From Prochlorococcus sp. AG-402-B19 (GTDB lineage: Bacteria; Cyanobacteriota; Cyanobacteriia; PCC-6307; Cyanobiaceae), in assembly GCA_003279615.1 (NCBI GenBank), contig QCHM01000004.1, positions 1 to 64,000 of the forward strand: DNA of 64,000 nt, read 5' to 3'. The position numbers were made by a program, and so were the translations under genes. The notes under the pieces were generated by a model, which was not told the origin of the DNA, ran no database searches, and saw only the letters and a program-made list of their open reading frames with translations. Positions within the stretch are counted from its first letter, which is position 1. Each line of letters starts with the position of its first letter. Below are positions 62,233 to 64,000 of this stretch, one piece after another.

Positions 62233-63603
62233 TTAAATAGACTTAATCTTGGAATAATTCATAACACTTTTTTTCCAATTATCTAGAATCTTAGGAGAGC
62301 TTGCCCAATGAAGATGAATCCAGCTTGCATGAATTAAATGGTTGCAAAAACCTTCATTATTTATTTTAATATCCCATCCTTTTATATCCCATAAAGGATT
62401 AAGTTCTGAATCGTTTTTTTCATTAAATATTTCCCAACGATGAAATTCATGTCCTATTAGTTTATTCCCAGGATTGGTAATAGGACTTTTATTTTTACTT
62501 ATAGCTTCTCGATAACCAATCTTTAATTGTCCCTTTTTAGCCCTAAAAGGTAATATCCCTGCCATTTCATATTCTTTTCCTTCTAAATCAAATATACTTT
62601 TCCCTAGAAGCATCATTCCTCCACATTCAGCATATATAGGAAACTTTTTTGCAAATAATTTTATTGACATCAAGCTAATTTTCGAATTACTCAATTGTTT
62701 TGCATGATTCTCAGGAAAACCACCAGGGATTATTAATCCTCTAGCTTCGTGTGGGATCTGTTTATTTTCAAGAGGTTTCCAAGTGATAGTTGGCATCCCA
62801 TTATTTTCTAATAATTCTTTTGTTTCCTGATATCTAAAATGAAAAGCTTCATCTTCAGCGATAGCAATAGGAAGAACTAAGCCTGACTCTTTCTTTTGTA
62901 AGAATCCAATTGCATTATTATTAGACTTAGGAGGTAATAAAAGCTTTTTAAAACTTTCAATGTCTAAATAATTTTTTGCTATTGATGCCCATTTTTTAAC
63001 TTTCGTTTCTAAATCTATAACCTCATGAACTGGTGCTAAACCAAGATGCCTAGTTGAAAGATGTAGGTCTTCGCAATTAGGTAGGCAACCTAATGATTTT
63101 ATATTTATTTGATTTAGAACTTCCAATAAAATTTTTTTATGCCTAGAAGTTTGAACATTATTTAGAACAATTCCTTCAATCTTTAATTCCTTATCATGTT
63201 CTTTGAACCCTTTGATTAATGCAGCTAGTGACGCAGCCTTTCCTCTCGCATCAATAATAAGGACAATTGGAAGATCTAAAACCTTTGCTAATTCAGCTGT
63301 GCTTCCTTTTGAAGTACTGCCAATTCCATCGAATAACCCCATTACTCCTTCAACAAAAGAAAAATCTGTTAATCCTCCAAAGTGATTAAAACTTTCTTTT
63401 ATCCATTTCTCACCAGAAAGAATTAAATCTAGATTTCGACAAGCTTTGTTTGATACGGCAGTTAATTGTTGAGGGTCTAAATAGTCTGGCCCAACTTTAA
63501 AAGGTTGAACCGTTTTGCCTAAACTTTTTAACCAAGAAATCAAAAGAAGACTTAAAATTGTTTTTCCACTATTACTTGAAGTCGCAGAAATTATGCATGC
63601 CAT
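62233..63603 (-). CDS. cobB: Cobyrinic acid a,c-diamide synthase
   Basis: This glutamine-dependent enzyme amidates cobyrinic acid in vitamin B12 (pseudocobalamin) synthesis. The 456 residues have the ATP loop ISATSSNSGKTILSLLLISW, FVEGVMGLFDGIGSTSKG, and a class I amidotransferase domain with the Cys in IYAECGGMMLLGKS. Its C-terminal HASWIHLHW block fits the family. It follows probable opcA by 15 bp on the minus strand. Confidence 0.95.
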   Translation of the reverse strand: MACIISATSSNSGKTILSLLLISWLKSLGKTVQPFKVGPDYLDPQQLTAVSNKACRNLDLILSGEKWIKESFNHFGGLTDFSFVEGVMGLFDGIGSTSKGSTAELAKVLDLPIVLIIDARGKAASLAALIKGFKEHDKELKIEGIVLNNVQTSRHKKILLEVLNQINIKSLGCLPNCEDLHLSTRHLGLAPVHEVIDLETKVKKWASIAKNYLDIESFKKLLLPPKSNNNAIGFLQKKESGLVLPIAIAEDEAFHFRYQETKELLENNGMPTITWKPLENKQIPHEARGLIIPGGFPENHAKQLSNSKISLMSIKLFAKKFPIYAECGGMMLLGKSIFDLEGKEYEMAGILPFRAKKGQLKIGYREAISKNKSPITNPGNKLIGHEFHRWEIFNEKNDSELNPLWDIKGWDIKINNEGFCNHLIHASWIHLHWASSPKILDNWKKSVMNYSKIKSI

Positions 63604-63618
63604 TTATTAATTTTTTTT

Positions 63619-64000
63619 TTATGATTCATTAATTAAATTAAGCATCTCCATGGCTATTGGCGTCGCACTTGCAAGTAATGGACTCGTATTACCTCTGCTG
63701 CTAGAGAGTAAACGAGCAACATCATTTTCTAAAGTGCTTTTTTGAATAGGGACTACTTGCTCTATGAGCTCCATTCTTGCCATACCCCCAGCTTCTAATC
63801 TCATACATTCCCCAGATTCTGAGGCAAGAATTATACAAATATCATTTTTTTGCTTGTTTTTAGCTTTTGCAATTAATCTCAGTCCTACTATTTGACCAGG
63901 ATTAATGCTTGGCTTACCTATTGGTAAAGAAGTTAAGCTAACTGCTACAAGGATGTTATCAGGACGAATAAAATTTACTTTTACGAAATCTTTTTTTGAT
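63619..64000 (-). CDS. opcA: Probable glucose-6-phosphate dehydrogenase assembly protein OpcA, C-terminal part
   Basis: I read about 127 residues continuing beyond the right edge. They include DFVKVNFIRPDNILVAVSLT, ESGECMRLEAGGMARMELIE and LSSSRGNTSPLLASATPIAM. This matches my recollection of the C-terminus of cyanobacterial OpcA, the allosteric activator of Zwf in the oxidative pentose phosphate pathway. In Prochlorococcus, opcA lies beside zwf and cobB, which fits the order here. Identity rests on pattern and neighbours, so zwf should lie just to the right. Confidence 0.65.
   Translation of the reverse strand, partial: SKKDFVKVNFIRPDNILVAVSLTSLPIGKPSINPGQIVGLRLIAKAKNKQKNDICIILASESGECMRLEAGGMARMELIEQVVPIQKSTLENDVARLLSSSRGNTSPLLASATPIAMEMLNLINES

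Noticed and set aside
1-64000. Search for tRNA genes, CRISPR arrays, insertion sequences, phage integrase and attachment repeats
   Set aside because: No T-loop consensus with matching acceptor stem, no regularly spaced repeats, and no transposase or integrase domains were seen by eye; a covariance search would be needed for certainty.

Overview
The window reads as chromosomal DNA of a marine picocyanobacterium of the genus Prochlorococcus. The evidence is the low G+C content, dense packing of short-spaced genes, divinyl-chlorophyll antenna (pcb) genes instead of phycobilisome genes, and typical cyanobacterial genes such as petG, cytM, chlI, a GuaB3-type IMP dehydrogenase and a lycopene cyclase. 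Five pcb genes in one tandem array point to a low-light-adapted lineage, because high-light strains usually carry one. No tRNA, rRNA, CRISPR array, insertion sequence or prophage was seen.

Region 1 to 11.1 kb: the 5' end of dxr, a sodium symporter, cysS, polA, a HlyD/DevB-type membrane fusion protein, ychF, and a three-gene operon. That operon has a CobW-like P-loop protein and two degenerate calcineurin-fold proteins behind a near-perfect 23-bp palindrome resembling a Zur/Fur box. Region 11.1 to 16 kb: a short intergenic zone with a 45-residue membrane peptide and the decayed 3' end of a psbA gene, then the ATP-grasp / alpha-E / transglutaminase operon and a ribbon-helix-helix-like protein. 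Region 16 to 20.3 kb, minus strand: an SDR, a Bcp/PrxQ peroxiredoxin, and a photolyase-like gene (COG3046) that has lost three of four Fe-S cysteines, preceded by two tiny partner genes (TIGR03643/DUF2805 and DUF2256).

Region 20.3 to 27.4 kb is the antenna island: five pcb genes, each ending in a terminator, with two single-TM proteins of unknown function on the opposite strand between the second and third copies. Region 27.4 to 33.7 kb is accessory: a Ser/Glu repeat protein, a MIF-type tautomerase, a lumenal pentapeptide-repeat protein, several small membrane proteins, a PfkB kinase, a DUF2834 protein and an MFS transporter.

Region 33.7 to 64 kb is mainly housekeeping: a DUF1400 hydrolase, two peptide/nickel-type ABC transporter subunits, hom, sufE, 5-formyl-THF cyclo-ligase, ruvC, chlI, a class A beta-lactamase-like protein, a TrmH-family methyltransferase, cytM, petG, rsmD, hisH, trxA, guaB, gyrA, a lycopene cyclase, a GH57 enzyme, leuA, a PgpH-type HD protein, folD, crtE, a DUF212 protein, a RecD-like helicase, cobB and the 3' end of probable opcA.

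The most interesting points are the putative zinc-regulated operon with cysteine-substituted phosphoesterase motifs, the psbA relic, the Fe-S-less photolyase cluster, and the pcb island with its embedded small membrane proteins.
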